A DNA stretch of 64,000 bases from NCBI RefSeq assembly GCF_013408665.1, contig NZ_JACCCL010000001.1, forward strand, positions 2,160,707-2,224,706, read 5' to 3'. Source of the DNA: Sporosarcina sp. JAI121 (GTDB lineage Bacteria > Bacillota > Bacilli > Bacillales_A > Planococcaceae). Shown piece after piece: positions 16,369 through 24,646 of the stretch (positions are counted from its first letter, which is position 1; each line of letters starts with the position of its first letter). The notes under the pieces were generated by a model that was given only the letters and a program-made list of their open reading frames with translations, was not told where the DNA came from and ran no database searches. A program made the translations under genes and the position numbers.

Positions 16369-16467
16369 AGCGCAGGCGCCTTTCAGGTGGTAGCCGGAGC
16401 GATAAGACTGGCAGCGATCTTCTGCCCGGCTTACCGCGGGAGGCATCCACAAAGCGCCGATGCGCTT
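16369..16467 (-). repeat. Family A palindromic repeat, full copy
   Basis: About 95 bases matching, as reverse complement, the copies at 28484 and 62545: GGCGCCTTTCAGGTGGTAGC at the right end, GACTGGCAG in the middle and GGCATCCACAAAGCGCCG at the left end. The two ends are inverted repeats of each other, with an inner TAAG/CTTA pairing, so the element folds into a long imperfect hairpin. Confidence 0.8.
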
Positions 16468-16517
16468 ATGAGAGAGAATCCTTATTCCAGTTCTATAATA
16501 ATAGACAATCTCAGTGG

Positions 16518-16578
16518 CCTCAATATACTCTGGAAATACCAGCGCGGGCTCCTTTCAGGTGGCAGCTGAGCTAAAAGG
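16518..16578 (-). repeat. Family A palindromic repeat, truncated tandem copy
   Basis: CTCAATATACTCTGGAAATA followed by CCAGCG and CTCCTTTCAGGTGGCAGC matches the right end and right flank of the other copies (54040-54095). It stops after AGCTGAGC. It lies about 50 bases from the full copy, in the same orientation. Confidence 0.65.
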
Positions 16579-16607
16579 AAATCTCCACTTCAACATATAC
16601 ATTCTTA

Positions 16608-16913
16608 TTAAATCCATCTACCGACAATCGGATAATTATACATTTCATCATTCAATGCTTTGACGATTGCTATGATTGGTACAATCAACCACATTAAACC
16701 GAAACCAATTACCATTGGGATACCGACAATTACAATAATAAGAAGCGTTGAAACAAAAATCAGCGCCCCCATGACAAGTTGGAATAATACTGCTTGTATC
16801 GCCATCCTTTTGACTTCCAAATCATCAATAAGTAGATAAATGACGAACGGCACCAAAAATGGCATGAAAAAAGCACTAGCATGAACCAACACCTTTAAAC
16901 CTTTATTCTCCAT
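16608..16913 (-). CDS. DUF4870 (Tic20-like) small membrane protein
   Basis: A 101-residue protein with three hydrophobic segments: LVHASAFFMPFLVPFVIYLL, a long central segment through residues 45-75, and MWLIVPIIAIVKALNDE. The last motif, with the NYPIVGRWI tail, is typical of DUF4870. Function unknown; some members are linked to envelope stress. The ATG has GGGAGGT seven bases upstream. Two family A repeats and possibly its original terminator lie downstream. Confidence 0.8.
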   Translation of the reverse strand: MENKGLKVLVHASAFFMPFLVPFVIYLLIDDLEVKRMAIQAVLFQLVMGALIFVSTLLIIVIVGIPMVIGFGLMWLIVPIIAIVKALNDEMYNYPIVGRWI

Positions 16914-16981
16914 AAAACTAACCTCCCTATCTTTTTCTAGTACTATATTATACGAATGAAAAAGAAGGAAGTTTCATTTCA

Positions 16982-17371
16982 TCATTTCCACCGTTCAACC
17001 GCTGAATGTACCGTTGATAATAACAACGGTCCTTTCTGCATAGGAGGTGGGCATGTTTTATTATATTCGAATATCTTAGCGTTTAATTTCGCCAGCCGCA
17101 TTTCCAAGCCAGTTGTCGCACCATCTTTATGATTCCCCGCAATTGCAATCGCTTCATCACGGATTTCATGCTGCAGCTTCAACCAATATGGTAGATAGCC
17201 TGCATCCTTGGCGATTCGCTGGAAGTGTTGAAATGTATCACCGGAAAAATACTCTGGCGGTAATGGCTTACCATGTCCTTGCAAATTATCCATGCCGCCT
17301 TTTTTCGTATATTCTTTTAATATATCCCCTATCAAATCATTGTATGGCGGATTTACATTACCTTCTTTCAT
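16982..17371 (-). CDS. DUF1992 (DnaJ-homologue-type, YhdN-like) protein
   Basis: A 129-residue soluble protein with the DUF1992 core: GGMDNLQGHGKPLPPEYF near residues 25-43, AGYLPYWLKLQHEIRDE near residues 57-74 and IFEYNKTCPPPMQKG near the C-terminus. Members are annotated as DnaJ-family domain proteins, but no J domain HPD motif is present here; function unknown. The ATG at 17371 lacks a close ribosome binding site; a TGA three codons upstream excludes a longer frame. It follows the 77-residue coiled-coil gene by 23 bases and is probably cotranscribed. Confidence 0.75.
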   Translation of the reverse strand: MKEGNVNPPYNDLIGDILKEYTKKGGMDNLQGHGKPLPPEYFSGDTFQHFQRIAKDAGYLPYWLKLQHEIRDEAIAIAGNHKDGATTGLEMRLAKLNAKIFEYNKTCPPPMQKGPLLLSTVHSAVERWK

Positions 17372-17394
17372 TCGATGTCACACGCCCATCCCTT

Positions 17395-17628
17395 TCAGAT
17401 TTTAACAATATCATTTTTTCCAGACGTATAGTCCAATTTCATCTGCTCCAATTCAATTTTCATTTTTTCTGTCTCAATAATGTAGTTTTGCTGTTTCAGT
17501 TTTTCCAATTCGATTTCTTCGCGCACAAATTCTCCTTTAATCTTCACGATTCTTCGCTGATGGTCTGTAATGATGGCAATGATCGGTACACACATTACAA
17601 TCCCGACTATAATGATTCCTTCAAACAT
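17395..17628 (-). CDS. Small membrane-anchored coiled-coil protein
   Basis: A 77-residue protein: an N-terminal TM helix (GIIIVGIVMCVPIIAII, residues 4-20), then a basic stretch (DHQRRIVKIKGEF) and a charged, heptad-rich coiled coil (residues 35-70). The layout resembles PspB-like or envelope-stress small proteins, but I cannot assign it. AAGGAG eight bases before the ATG supports the start. Probably an operon with the DUF1992 gene. Confidence 0.7.
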   Translation of the reverse strand: MFEGIIIVGIVMCVPIIAIITDHQRRIVKIKGEFVREEIELEKLKQQNYIIETEKMKIELEQMKLDYTSGKNDIVKI

Positions 17629-17783
17629 AATAATCGCTCCTTATCCATTTTGTTAATTCAATTGTACATTATTTCAATTGCCAGTCATATACAATTTATC
17701 CGCTTACTTCAATTTTCGAAAGGGTACGATAAAAATAGTTGGGCATACTTTTATCATACGATGAAGGAAATGAGGTTATTCAA

Positions 17784-19061
17784 TTGGATTTCACGCTTGA
17801 GGAAGCTGTTGTTAACTATGCACTGCCAATCAGTTCGGATGATGACTTTGCATCTCTACTCGAAGCCATCGGTGACGCCAAAATTGTCCTCTTAGGGGAA
17901 GCCAGCCACGGAACATCTGAGTTCTACACAGTACGTGCCAAGCTATCAAAAATGCTTATTGAACAAAAAGGTTTTTCAGCCATCGCGGTAGAAGGAGATT
18001 GGCCTTCAGCCCAACATGTCAACCGATTTATTAAAGGACATGGACATCAGAAAGAAACGGGTCGCGAAGTATTGAAAGCCTTTGAAAGATGGCCGACGTG
18101 GATGTGGGCTAATGAAGAAATAGCCGTGTTCATCGACTGGCTGAAAAAATATAACGACTATAAAGACTCGGATCAAAAAGTCGGCTTTTACGGCATTGAT
18201 ATGTATAGTTTGTGGGAATCGATGGAAGAAATTATCCGTTACTTAACGGAGTCTAATCCGGAGGGTGCCGACCTTAAACTGGCGAAAAAAGCTTTTTCCT
18301 GCTTCGAGCCTTTCAATGGAATGCCGGATCATTATGCGATGTCCACCGCGCATTTTTCACAAGTATGCATTGATGAAGTGAGCAATTTGTTATCATCCAT
18401 CTGCTCTCACAAAAAGCATTATGAAGATGAACAGGAAAGCAATCTAAATTTAAAAGTGAATGCACTCATCGCTAAAAATGCAGAAGAATATTATCGCACA
18501 ATGCTCCAAGACAATGCACTTTCTTGGAATATCCGTGATGAACATATGGTCGAGGCGCTTAAAGAAGTGAAAGCCCATTACGGAGAAGATGCGAAGATTA
18601 TCGTCTGGGAGCACAATACCCATATCGGAGACGCACGTGCAACGACGATGAAGGACGATGGAATGACGAATGTTGGTCAACTGCTCCGTGAACAGTATAA
18701 AAAAGACGAGGTCTATGCAGTAGGTTTTGGCACACACCAAGGCACTGTAATAGCAGCCGGAGAATGGGGAGCCCCTTTCGAAGTAATAAATGTTCCCCCT
18801 GCCCGTCAACACTCGTGGGAAGATTTATTACACTCAACAGGTGCATTCGATAAACTGTTCATCTTCAATGACGAAAGCCGAAAGTATTTCACGAGCTGGA
18901 TTGGTCATCGTGCAATCGGCGTCGTCTTTAATCCTGAATATGAAGCATTCGGAAACTATGTACCGTCCCAAATGGGAAACCGATATGACGCATTTATTTA
19001 TATAGATCAAACTAAAGCATTGACTCCATTAAAGTTGAAAGAAAAGACAATAGATAGTTGA
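17784..19061 (+). CDS. Erythromycin esterase-like (EreA/B superfamily) protein
   Basis: A 425-residue protein of the erythromycin-esterase superfamily. It has the active-site segments LLGEASHGTSEFY near the N-terminus, VEGDWPSAQHVNRF about 30 residues on, GFYGIDMYSLWESM near residue 137 and VWEHNTHIGDAR near residue 275, covering the Glu/His positions used by EreB. Chromosomal Bacillus members such as YbfO have no proven macrolide activity, so resistance should not be assumed. I start at TTG 17784, with TGAGGT seven bases upstream; the longer frame from 17739 has no ribosome binding site. A terminator follows at 19078. Confidence 0.85.
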   Translation: MDFTLEEAVVNYALPISSDDDFASLLEAIGDAKIVLLGEASHGTSEFYTVRAKLSKMLIEQKGFSAIAVEGDWPSAQHVNRFIKGHGHQKETGREVLKAFERWPTWMWANEEIAVFIDWLKKYNDYKDSDQKVGFYGIDMYSLWESMEEIIRYLTESNPEGADLKLAKKAFSCFEPFNGMPDHYAMSTAHFSQVCIDEVSNLLSSICSHKKHYEDEQESNLNLKVNALIAKNAEEYYRTMLQDNALSWNIRDEHMVEALKEVKAHYGEDAKIIVWEHNTHIGDARATTMKDDGMTNVGQLLREQYKKDEVYAVGFGTHQGTVIAAGEWGAPFEVINVPPARQHSWEDLLHSTGAFDKLFIFNDESRKYFTSWIGHRAIGVVFNPEYEAFGNYVPSQMGNRYDAFIYIDQTKALTPLKLKEKTIDS

Positions 19062-19077
19062 ATTAGGTAATTGGGAA

Positions 19078-19099
19078 AAGGACAAGCAAGCTTGTCCTT
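19078..19099 (+). terminator. Terminator of the erythromycin-esterase-like gene
   Basis: A perfect 10-bp inverted repeat AAGGACAAGC/GCTTGTCCTT with a 2-base loop; the T run is weak. Confidence 0.55.
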
Positions 19100-19144
19100 C
19101 TCTCGTTGGATACGCAATGCTTACAGCTTTTGCAAACGCACTTT

Positions 19145-19237
19145 CTATCTATTCTCTATTGTGATCAAGTCACTCTCACGCTTCCCTCCCATAACGACCA
19201 TTAGGACAGTTGCGACGATTTGGACTATCGTTTTCAT
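19145..19237 (-). CDS. Predicted 30-residue membrane peptide
   Basis: ATG 19237 has a strong AAGGAGGG site eight bases upstream. The frame encodes 30 residues: one hydrophobic helix (IVQIVATVLMVVM) followed by a charged tail (GGKRESDLITIENR), then TAG at 19145. The composition (Lys at the start, helix, charged tail) is that of small membrane peptides. I do not recognise it. It lies in an otherwise empty 360-bp gap and has no visible partner, so it may also be a chance frame. Confidence 0.45.
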   Translation of the reverse strand: MKTIVQIVATVLMVVMGGKRESDLITIENR

Positions 19238-19367
19238 CTTCTTTTCCCTCCTTGCCCCATAATCCTGTACCAATTAATTGTAAGGAGCTCAAATCAGTCT
19301 ACCCATCTATTCAGGTGTCATTCACTTTTTATTTTCGTAGCATCATATTAGCATTGTTTAGGAAAAT

Positions 19368-19402
19368 GAAAAAAGCTGACTGCCCATGGCAATCAACTTT
19401 TT
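19368..19402 (-). terminator. Terminator of the PaaI-like thioesterase gene
   Basis: AAAAAGCTGACTGCC (19370-19384) pairs with GGCAATCAACTTTTT (19388-19402), with two positions needing G-U pairs. Confidence 0.75.
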
Positions 19403-19423
19403 CTCCATACTATTATCCCCTGA

Positions 19424-19912
19424 TCATTGCGCGAATGTTGCTGGCATAACAGCAGCAACGACTTCCCCTGTTGCAACCATAACTTCGTCTGCAAATACTT
19501 CCACAGACACTTTAAATTTCTTCGGGTGTATTTCTTCCACTTTACCTACTGCTTTCAACAAAGTTCCTTGCTTAGTCGGTTTCAAATAATTGACGTTCAA
19601 TGACGCTGTTACGAATCGCGGCGGTTCCTCTCCGCTTCCCGGTTCATGTCCATTTTTCCGATGCAGCGCAAGTGCGGCTGAGCCCGTTCCGTGACAATCA
19701 ACGAGTGATGCAATTAGCCCGCCGTAGACGAATCCTGGAATCGCAATATGCTTCGATGACGGTTCATAATACGTTACCGTCTCCTCCTCTTGCCATCCAG
19801 TACGAAAATGGTAACCGTCCTCATTTAAACGACCACAACCAAAACACCAAGCGAAATCATTCGGATAATCATCTTGAATTGCTTGTACTACCTTTTTCTG
19901 TGTTTCCAACAT
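19424..19912 (-). CDS. PaaI-family hotdog thioesterase
   Basis: A 162-residue hotdog-fold protein. An N-terminal CFGCGRLN motif precedes the hotdog core with IPGFVYGGLIASLVDCHGTGSA, whose Gly-Gly-x-x-Ala-x-x-Asp pattern holds the catalytic Asp of PaaI-type acyl-CoA thioesterases; the substrate is unknown. The frame extends upstream to 19948, but ATG 19912 has GGGGGA eight bases before it. Monocistronic, with its terminator at 19368. Confidence 0.85.
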   Translation of the reverse strand: MLETQKKVVQAIQDDYPNDFAWCFGCGRLNEDGYHFRTGWQEEETVTYYEPSSKHIAIPGFVYGGLIASLVDCHGTGSAALALHRKNGHEPGSGEEPPRFVTASLNVNYLKPTKQGTLLKAVGKVEEIHPKKFKVSVEVFADEVMVATGEVVAAVMPATFAQ

Positions 19913-19968
19913 TTCGATTTCCCCCACTCCATGATCTGACGTAATCATTATAACATTCCGACAATAGG

Positions 19969-20688
19969 TTAGTCCTCCAAAATATCTTTCAGAAACTTTT
20001 CCCGGTGATCCAAAAAATATTTCGTGATCTGATAATGCTCCGTCATTTCATATTGCGTTTCCTTTATTTTCCCGCCATCGAAACTTAAAATGGTCGCATC
20101 AGGATAGCCTAATATAATTGGTGAATGGGTAGCTATGATGAACTGACAATTCTCTTCACGGACCAGATCATGCATAATACGCAAAAAAGTCAATTGACGT
20201 TGCGGCGATAATGCAGCTTCCGGCTCATCTAACAGATAAATGGCCTTTCCATTAAAGCGATTTAAGAATAATGACAGGAAGGACTCGCCGTGAGATTGTT
20301 CATGTAATGATTTACCACCATAGCTTTCAAGTACGGCCGGCCCTAAATTATCAATATGGGAAGCAAAATGATAAAAAGATTCCGCTCGCAAAAAGAATCC
20401 ATTCGTCACTTTCGGCATCCATGATAATCGTAGATGTTCACTTAATACACTCTCGGACGCTTCTACATCATATGTATTATTCCGACCGCCCCCTGCCGAA
20501 TTAAATCCGCACAAATCTGCGATCCCCTCAAGCAATGTAGACTTTCCCGAGCCATTTTCCCCGACAAAAAATGTAACACTCTTCGTAATGTCCAATTCCG
20601 ACATGGATTGAATGGAAGGAATTGAAAATGGATACAACTCTTTTGTTTTGTCCTCTTCATGAAGAAGCGTAATTTTTTTCAAAAACAA
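19969..20688 (-). CDS. AAA/ABC-type ATPase (AAA_21-like)
   Basis: A 239-residue SMC/ABC-like ATPase: Walker A GENGSGKST near residue 43, an ABC-signature-like SHGESFLSLF near residue 133, Walker B AIYLLDEPEAALSP near residue 150 and an H-loop ATHSP near residue 186. There is no coiled coil and no membrane partner, so it is one of the small stand-alone predicted ATP-binding proteins often annotated as AAA family ATPase. No nuclease or retron partner lies beside it, which argues against a defence role. The start is TTG 20688 with GAGGGG about ten bases upstream. Confidence 0.8.
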   Translation of the reverse strand: MFLKKITLLHEEDKTKELYPFSIPSIQSMSELDITKSVTFFVGENGSGKSTLLEGIADLCGFNSAGGGRNNTYDVEASESVLSEHLRLSWMPKVTNGFFLRAESFYHFASHIDNLGPAVLESYGGKSLHEQSHGESFLSLFLNRFNGKAIYLLDEPEAALSPQRQLTFLRIMHDLVREENCQFIIATHSPIILGYPDATILSFDGGKIKETQYEMTEHYQITKYFLDHREKFLKDILED

Positions 20689-20811
20689 ATGACCATTCCC
20701 CTCTCGACAAATTTCCCCTAGTGAATAAGCATATATTTAATAGTCGTAATACTATTCCAAACACCATCCGTCTGCGTATACTACAGAAACGAGTTTCAGG
20801 AGGAATTGAAG

Positions 20812-21249
20812 ATGAAAATAAGGGCACTTCTATTAGTAGCTATTATGATTGGCGGCGCATACGCGATGATTCACTCATTCCACGATTACGATGACACGGA
20901 GTTTACTGTACTTCTTGACTCTATAAAAAATCCGTTCACTTCCCTTATCATAACAAAATCATCCCCTCTCGATTTCAAACTTGAAACGTGGCAAACGGAG
21001 GATAAAGAAAAAATTGAAAACGTAATCGATTTCCTTCAGAATTATCACGTGCGAAAATTAAAACCTGAAGAAATAAATACTGAAGACAACATCAATGAGT
21101 TTAGCATTATATTAACAGATGTAGAAGGCAACGAGGTGATAATCAAGATAAATGAAAACCTGATTATCCAAAACTCCTCGCTCTATTACGAATTTGTTGA
21201 TGGGCCGATCGATGCGAACTGGCTTGTTCAGTTTTTTCTAAACCTTTGA
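20812..21249 (+). CDS. Membrane-anchored hypothetical protein
   Basis: A 145-residue protein with an N-terminal hydrophobic helix (ALLLVAIMIGGAYAMI) that acts as a signal anchor or uncleaved signal, then an extracytoplasmic alpha/beta domain of about 120 residues. The region VIDFLQNYHVRKLKPEE followed by FSIILTDVEGNEVIIKIN suggests a small YtkA/PepSY-size fold, but I recognise no family. ATG 20812 with AGGAGGAAT at eight bases is preferred over TTG 20806. Confidence 0.65.
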   Translation: MKIRALLLVAIMIGGAYAMIHSFHDYDDTEFTVLLDSIKNPFTSLIITKSSPLDFKLETWQTEDKEKIENVIDFLQNYHVRKLKPEEINTEDNINEFSIILTDVEGNEVIIKINENLIIQNSSLYYEFVDGPIDANWLVQFFLNL

Positions 21250-21517
21250 CACTATGAGGACAGGAAATTGATTCTATTCTTGTCCTTTATCCCATAAAAT
21301 TTACTCCAATTGAAAAGATTTCCACCGCCCACCTCTTTCCTCGCCGATTGTATTTCCATTCCATCCCCCTGAATAAAGAGAAGGCAATGAAGATATAAAA
21401 AACGCTTCACAAGTCGGACATACCTCTTTAATCTCTATTAGTAATGTTTATTGCACTGAGAAGTTTCAACTATCGTATATACTTATCAAAAGAGTACATA
21501 AAAGGAGTTCATATAAC

Positions 21518-21820
21518 ATGGAATTTAAAAACATAGATGAACAAATTATTCAAAAATATCAAGAAGATGAACAGCTGATGATTCGATTGTTTGTACAATG
21601 GTGTTCCAATAATGAGCTGAATCCACATGCGTTATACGGCCGCGCATATCCCGATCAGCAAGAGAACGAGACCATGAAGAAGATAATTGAAGAAGCAAAA
21701 TTTGAAGACCAAATCGACATTGATAATGAAACGATGCTCGATGTCCTACAGCTGTTCGGCAATGACGATCTTGCGTTTATCCTATCGGACGAAATCGAAC
21801 GCCTTCCAAAAAAGCAATAA
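21518..21820 (+). CDS. Small acidic hypothetical protein
   Basis: A 100-residue soluble, acidic, helix-rich protein with LFVQWCSNNELNPHALYGRA near residues 24-43 and ETMLDVLQLFGNDDLAFILS near residues 71-90. I recognise no domain. A canonical AAAGGAG site lies ahead of the ATG. It stands alone upstream of pepF, separated by a pepF promoter. Confidence 0.65.
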   Translation: MEFKNIDEQIIQKYQEDEQLMIRLFVQWCSNNELNPHALYGRAYPDQQENETMKKIIEEAKFEDQIDIDNETMLDVLQLFGNDDLAFILSDEIERLPKKQ

Positions 21821-21858
21821 TACTATATCTGAATATTTCCAAAAGTACGATTTGCTCT

Positions 21859-21887
21859 TTTACTTTTAACTAGTTCTACTATATACT
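21859..21887 (+). promoter_or_regulatory. Sigma-A promoter of pepF
   Basis: TTTACT (21859-21864) and TATACT (21882-21887) are 17 bases apart, 42 bases upstream of the pepF start. Confidence 0.65.
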
Positions 21888-21928
21888 ATTATTTAGTTCG
21901 ACATCCGTAATAAAAGGGAGAGATTGGA

Positions 21929-23761
21929 TTGGTTAAAAGTATGCCGCTGCGTTCAGAAGTAAATACAGAAGAAACGTGGAATTTACAAGATCTTTTCAAA
22001 ACTGAAGAAGAATACAATACAGCAATAATCGATCTTGAAAAAGAAGTCGATACGTTTGCTGAAAAGTTCAGCGGAAACATTACAGATGCCACCTCCGTGA
22101 ATGCTGCATTGAAAAGCTATGCGTCGATATATGAAAATATGGTCCCCATCGGTACTTACACTAGCTTGTCATCTAGTACAGACCAAACAGATGATGAAGC
22201 ACAAATGCGTTCAAGTAAATTTGGATCCACTGCCGCGAAACTTACTAGTAAACTTTCCTTTCTTAACAGTGACCTGTCTGAATTGCCTGTGGAAACTTTA
22301 GAAGAGGCGATGCAGCAGTCCAATGAATTCAAAAATTATTTAGAAAAACTGATTCGTAAAAAGAAGTACCAACTGCATCCTGAAGTTGAGAAAACATTGG
22401 CTGCTTATTCATCGACATTCAACGCTCCTTACAGCTTGTATAACACGACGAAAATGGTTGATATGTCATTTGAAGATTTTGCAGTGGATGGGAAAAATTA
22501 TCCTTTAAGCTACGTATCGTTCGAAGGCAATTGGGAATCAGAAGCAGACACGGTCAAGCGCCGCACTGCATTTGACGCATTTTCCGCAAAATTAAAAGAA
22601 TATCAGCATACGACAGCAAAAACATATGATATGCATCTGCAAACAGAAAAAACAACATCCGATCTACGCGGTTATGATACGATTTTCGACTACTTATTAT
22701 TTAGCCAGGAAGTTGATAAATCCATGTATGACCGCCAAATTGACCTGATCACGAAAGAACTTGCGCCTCATATGCGTAAATATGCAAACCTTATACAAAG
22801 AGTCCATGGACTTGACAAAATGACATTTGCTGATTTGAAAGTTCAGCTTGATCCGACTTACGAACCGAAAATCACTGTCAATGAATCAAAAAAATATATT
22901 GATGATGCACTTGCGATCATGGGCGAGGATTACGTGAACATGGTGAATCGTTCTTACAAAGAGCGCTGGATAGATTTCGCACAGAACAAAGGAAAATCAA
23001 CGGGTGCATTCTGCTCAAGCCCATACGGCATCCATCCGTATATTCTCATATCGTGGACCGGCAGCATGGAAGATGTATTTGTGCTTGCCCATGAACTTGG
23101 ACATGCAGGTCATTTCTACAACGCAAACCGAGAGCAGAATGTATTCAATGCACGTCCATCCATGTACTTCATTGAAGCCCCTTCAACGATGAATGAAATG
23201 CTGGTCGCCAACCACTTGTTGAAAAACTCGGATGATCCCAAATTCAAACGTTGGGTCATTTCATCCATTGTTGCACGCACGTACTACCATAATTTCGTAA
23301 CTCATTTACTCGAAGCCGCATACCAGCGGAAAGTATACGAGTGTATCGATGAAGGTGGAAGTGTCAACGCCGGTATATTAAACAACTTGAAACGCGGTGT
23401 CCTTGAGGAGTTCTGGGGGAATGATGTAGAGATCAATGAAGGCGCTGAACTGACATGGATGCGTCAGCCGCACTATTACATGGGCTTGTATCCATACACG
23501 TATAGTGCCGGACTTACTATTTCCACACAAGTGTCAAAACGTATTTTGGAAAAAGGTCAACCTGCTGTCGATGAATGGCTGGATGTCCTAAAAGCGGGCG
23601 GTACAAAATCACCTGCTGAACTTTCTAAAATGGCTGGTGTTGATATTACAACTGAACAACCATTGCGTGACACAATTACTTACATCGGCGATCTGATCGA
23701 TGAACTCATCGTTTTGACGGAAGAAATTGAAGCAAATGAAACCACGAAGATCTCACAATAA
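21929..23761 (+). CDS. pepF: Oligoendopeptidase F
   Basis: A 610-residue M3B metallopeptidase, close to the usual 600 or so. The zinc site HELGHAGHFY (HExxH near residue 389) and the downstream Glu region (EAPSTMNEMLVANHLL) are intact, as is the N-terminal VNTEETWNLQDLF start typical of PepF. It cleaves short peptides in the cytoplasm; in Bacillus PepF can affect phosphatase-regulator peptides and sporulation timing. The start is TTG 21929 with GGGAG ten bases upstream; ATG 21941 is poorly spaced. Monocistronic. Confidence 0.95.
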   Translation: MVKSMPLRSEVNTEETWNLQDLFKTEEEYNTAIIDLEKEVDTFAEKFSGNITDATSVNAALKSYASIYENMVPIGTYTSLSSSTDQTDDEAQMRSSKFGSTAAKLTSKLSFLNSDLSELPVETLEEAMQQSNEFKNYLEKLIRKKKYQLHPEVEKTLAAYSSTFNAPYSLYNTTKMVDMSFEDFAVDGKNYPLSYVSFEGNWESEADTVKRRTAFDAFSAKLKEYQHTTAKTYDMHLQTEKTTSDLRGYDTIFDYLLFSQEVDKSMYDRQIDLITKELAPHMRKYANLIQRVHGLDKMTFADLKVQLDPTYEPKITVNESKKYIDDALAIMGEDYVNMVNRSYKERWIDFAQNKGKSTGAFCSSPYGIHPYILISWTGSMEDVFVLAHELGHAGHFYNANREQNVFNARPSMYFIEAPSTMNEMLVANHLLKNSDDPKFKRWVISSIVARTYYHNFVTHLLEAAYQRKVYECIDEGGSVNAGILNNLKRGVLEEFWGNDVEINEGAELTWMRQPHYYMGLYPYTYSAGLTISTQVSKRILEKGQPAVDEWLDVLKAGGTKSPAELSKMAGVDITTEQPLRDTITYIGDLIDELIVLTEEIEANETTKISQ

Positions 23762-23769
23762 GTTCACAA

Positions 23770-23810
23770 CAAAAAGCTGACGAAACCGTAAAGGTATCGC
23801 CAGCTTTTTG
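23770..23810. terminator. Bidirectional terminator between pepF and metQ
   Basis: AAAAAGCTG (23771-23779) pairs with CAGCTTTTT (23801-23809), with further pairing inward. Confidence 0.8.
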
Positions 23811-23813
23811 CTC

Positions 23814-24629
23814 TTATTTTTTCATCCACTCGGGTTTCCCAAAACCTTCAAAGTCTGAATCAATCACTTTTTCAAATTCTGCGGATTCTACGATTTCGAT
23901 AATATCTTTAGCAAATTGTTTATCGGCATTTTCCGTTTTTACTGCAACTACGTTTCTGTAAATATCAAGCATATCCTCAAGCACTAGCGCATCTAATAAA
24001 TTCATGCTTGCAGCAAGTGCAAAGTTTCCAGGAACAGCAGCTAAATCAGTTCCTTCAACGGAGCGAGGCAGCTGGCCGGCTTCGATAGGCTGAAATACCA
24101 AGTTCTTCTTATTCATTGTAATATCCTTCTCGGATACTTTTAATACTTCCGCATTTGGATCGAATTCTATCAGACCCACGTCTTGCAACACTAAAAGTGC
24201 ACGAGCCCCATTGACCGGATCGTTTGGAATGGCAATCTTTGCGCCATCCTCAATTTCTTCAATTGTCTTGAACTTATTTGAAAAAATCCCCATTGGAGCT
24301 GTTGGAACGATAATAAGTGGTGACAATTCCGCTTTCGTTTCTTTCACGACATTCTCCAAGTAAGTCGTGTTTTGGAACAAGTTTGCATCAATATCGCCAC
24401 TTGACAGTGAATTGTTCGGCTGAATATAATCACTGAATTCTACCAAATCCACCTTGTATCCCTTTTTTTCTAATTCAGGAATAATCGCCTTTTTCAACAT
24501 ATCACTGTACGGTCCTGCAGTCGCACCGATTTTTAAAGATTTATCACCAGATGCTTTCTCTTTTCCGCCACAAGCGGCTAGTGCTGTTCCAAGAATAAGA
24601 ACTGCTATAACAAATAGAAATTTTTTCAT
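23814..24629 (-). CDS. metQ: Methionine ABC transporter substrate-binding lipoprotein
   Basis: A 271-residue NlpA/MetQ-family lipoprotein with a signal peptide and lipobox LAAC. Its mature part carries the family's GATAGPYSDML strand and GDIDANLFQNTTYLE ligand loop. It captures methionine at the outer membrane face for the MetNI permease. ATG 24629 has AGGGAGAG eight bases upstream; the frame's earlier start at 24650 overlaps metI. It is the last gene of metN-metI-metQ, controlled by the SAM-I riboswitch at 26422. Confidence 0.94.
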   Translation of the reverse strand: MKKFLFVIAVLILGTALAACGGKEKASGDKSLKIGATAGPYSDMLKKAIIPELEKKGYKVDLVEFSDYIQPNNSLSSGDIDANLFQNTTYLENVVKETKAELSPLIIVPTAPMGIFSNKFKTIEEIEDGAKIAIPNDPVNGARALLVLQDVGLIEFDPNAEVLKVSEKDITMNKKNLVFQPIEAGQLPRSVEGTDLAAVPGNFALAASMNLLDALVLEDMLDIYRNVVAVKTENADKQFAKDIIEIVESAEFEKVIDSDFEGFGKPEWMKK

Positions 24630-24646
24630 AGTTTTTTCTCTCCCTA

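Noticed and set aside
16253..16569. Open frames on both strands downstream of the dicarboxylate symporter
   Set aside because: They run through the family A repeats, have no ribosome binding site and no protein-like conservation.
17784..19061. Acquired macrolide resistance gene
   Set aside because: Chromosomal erythromycin-esterase-like proteins are common in Bacillus and no mobile element or resistance neighbour is present.
19969..20688. Stand-alone AAA ATPase as part of a defence system (for example retron or OLD/Gabija-type)
   Set aside because: No nuclease, reverse transcriptase or toxin gene is adjacent; neighbours are a thioesterase and a hypothetical anchored protein.
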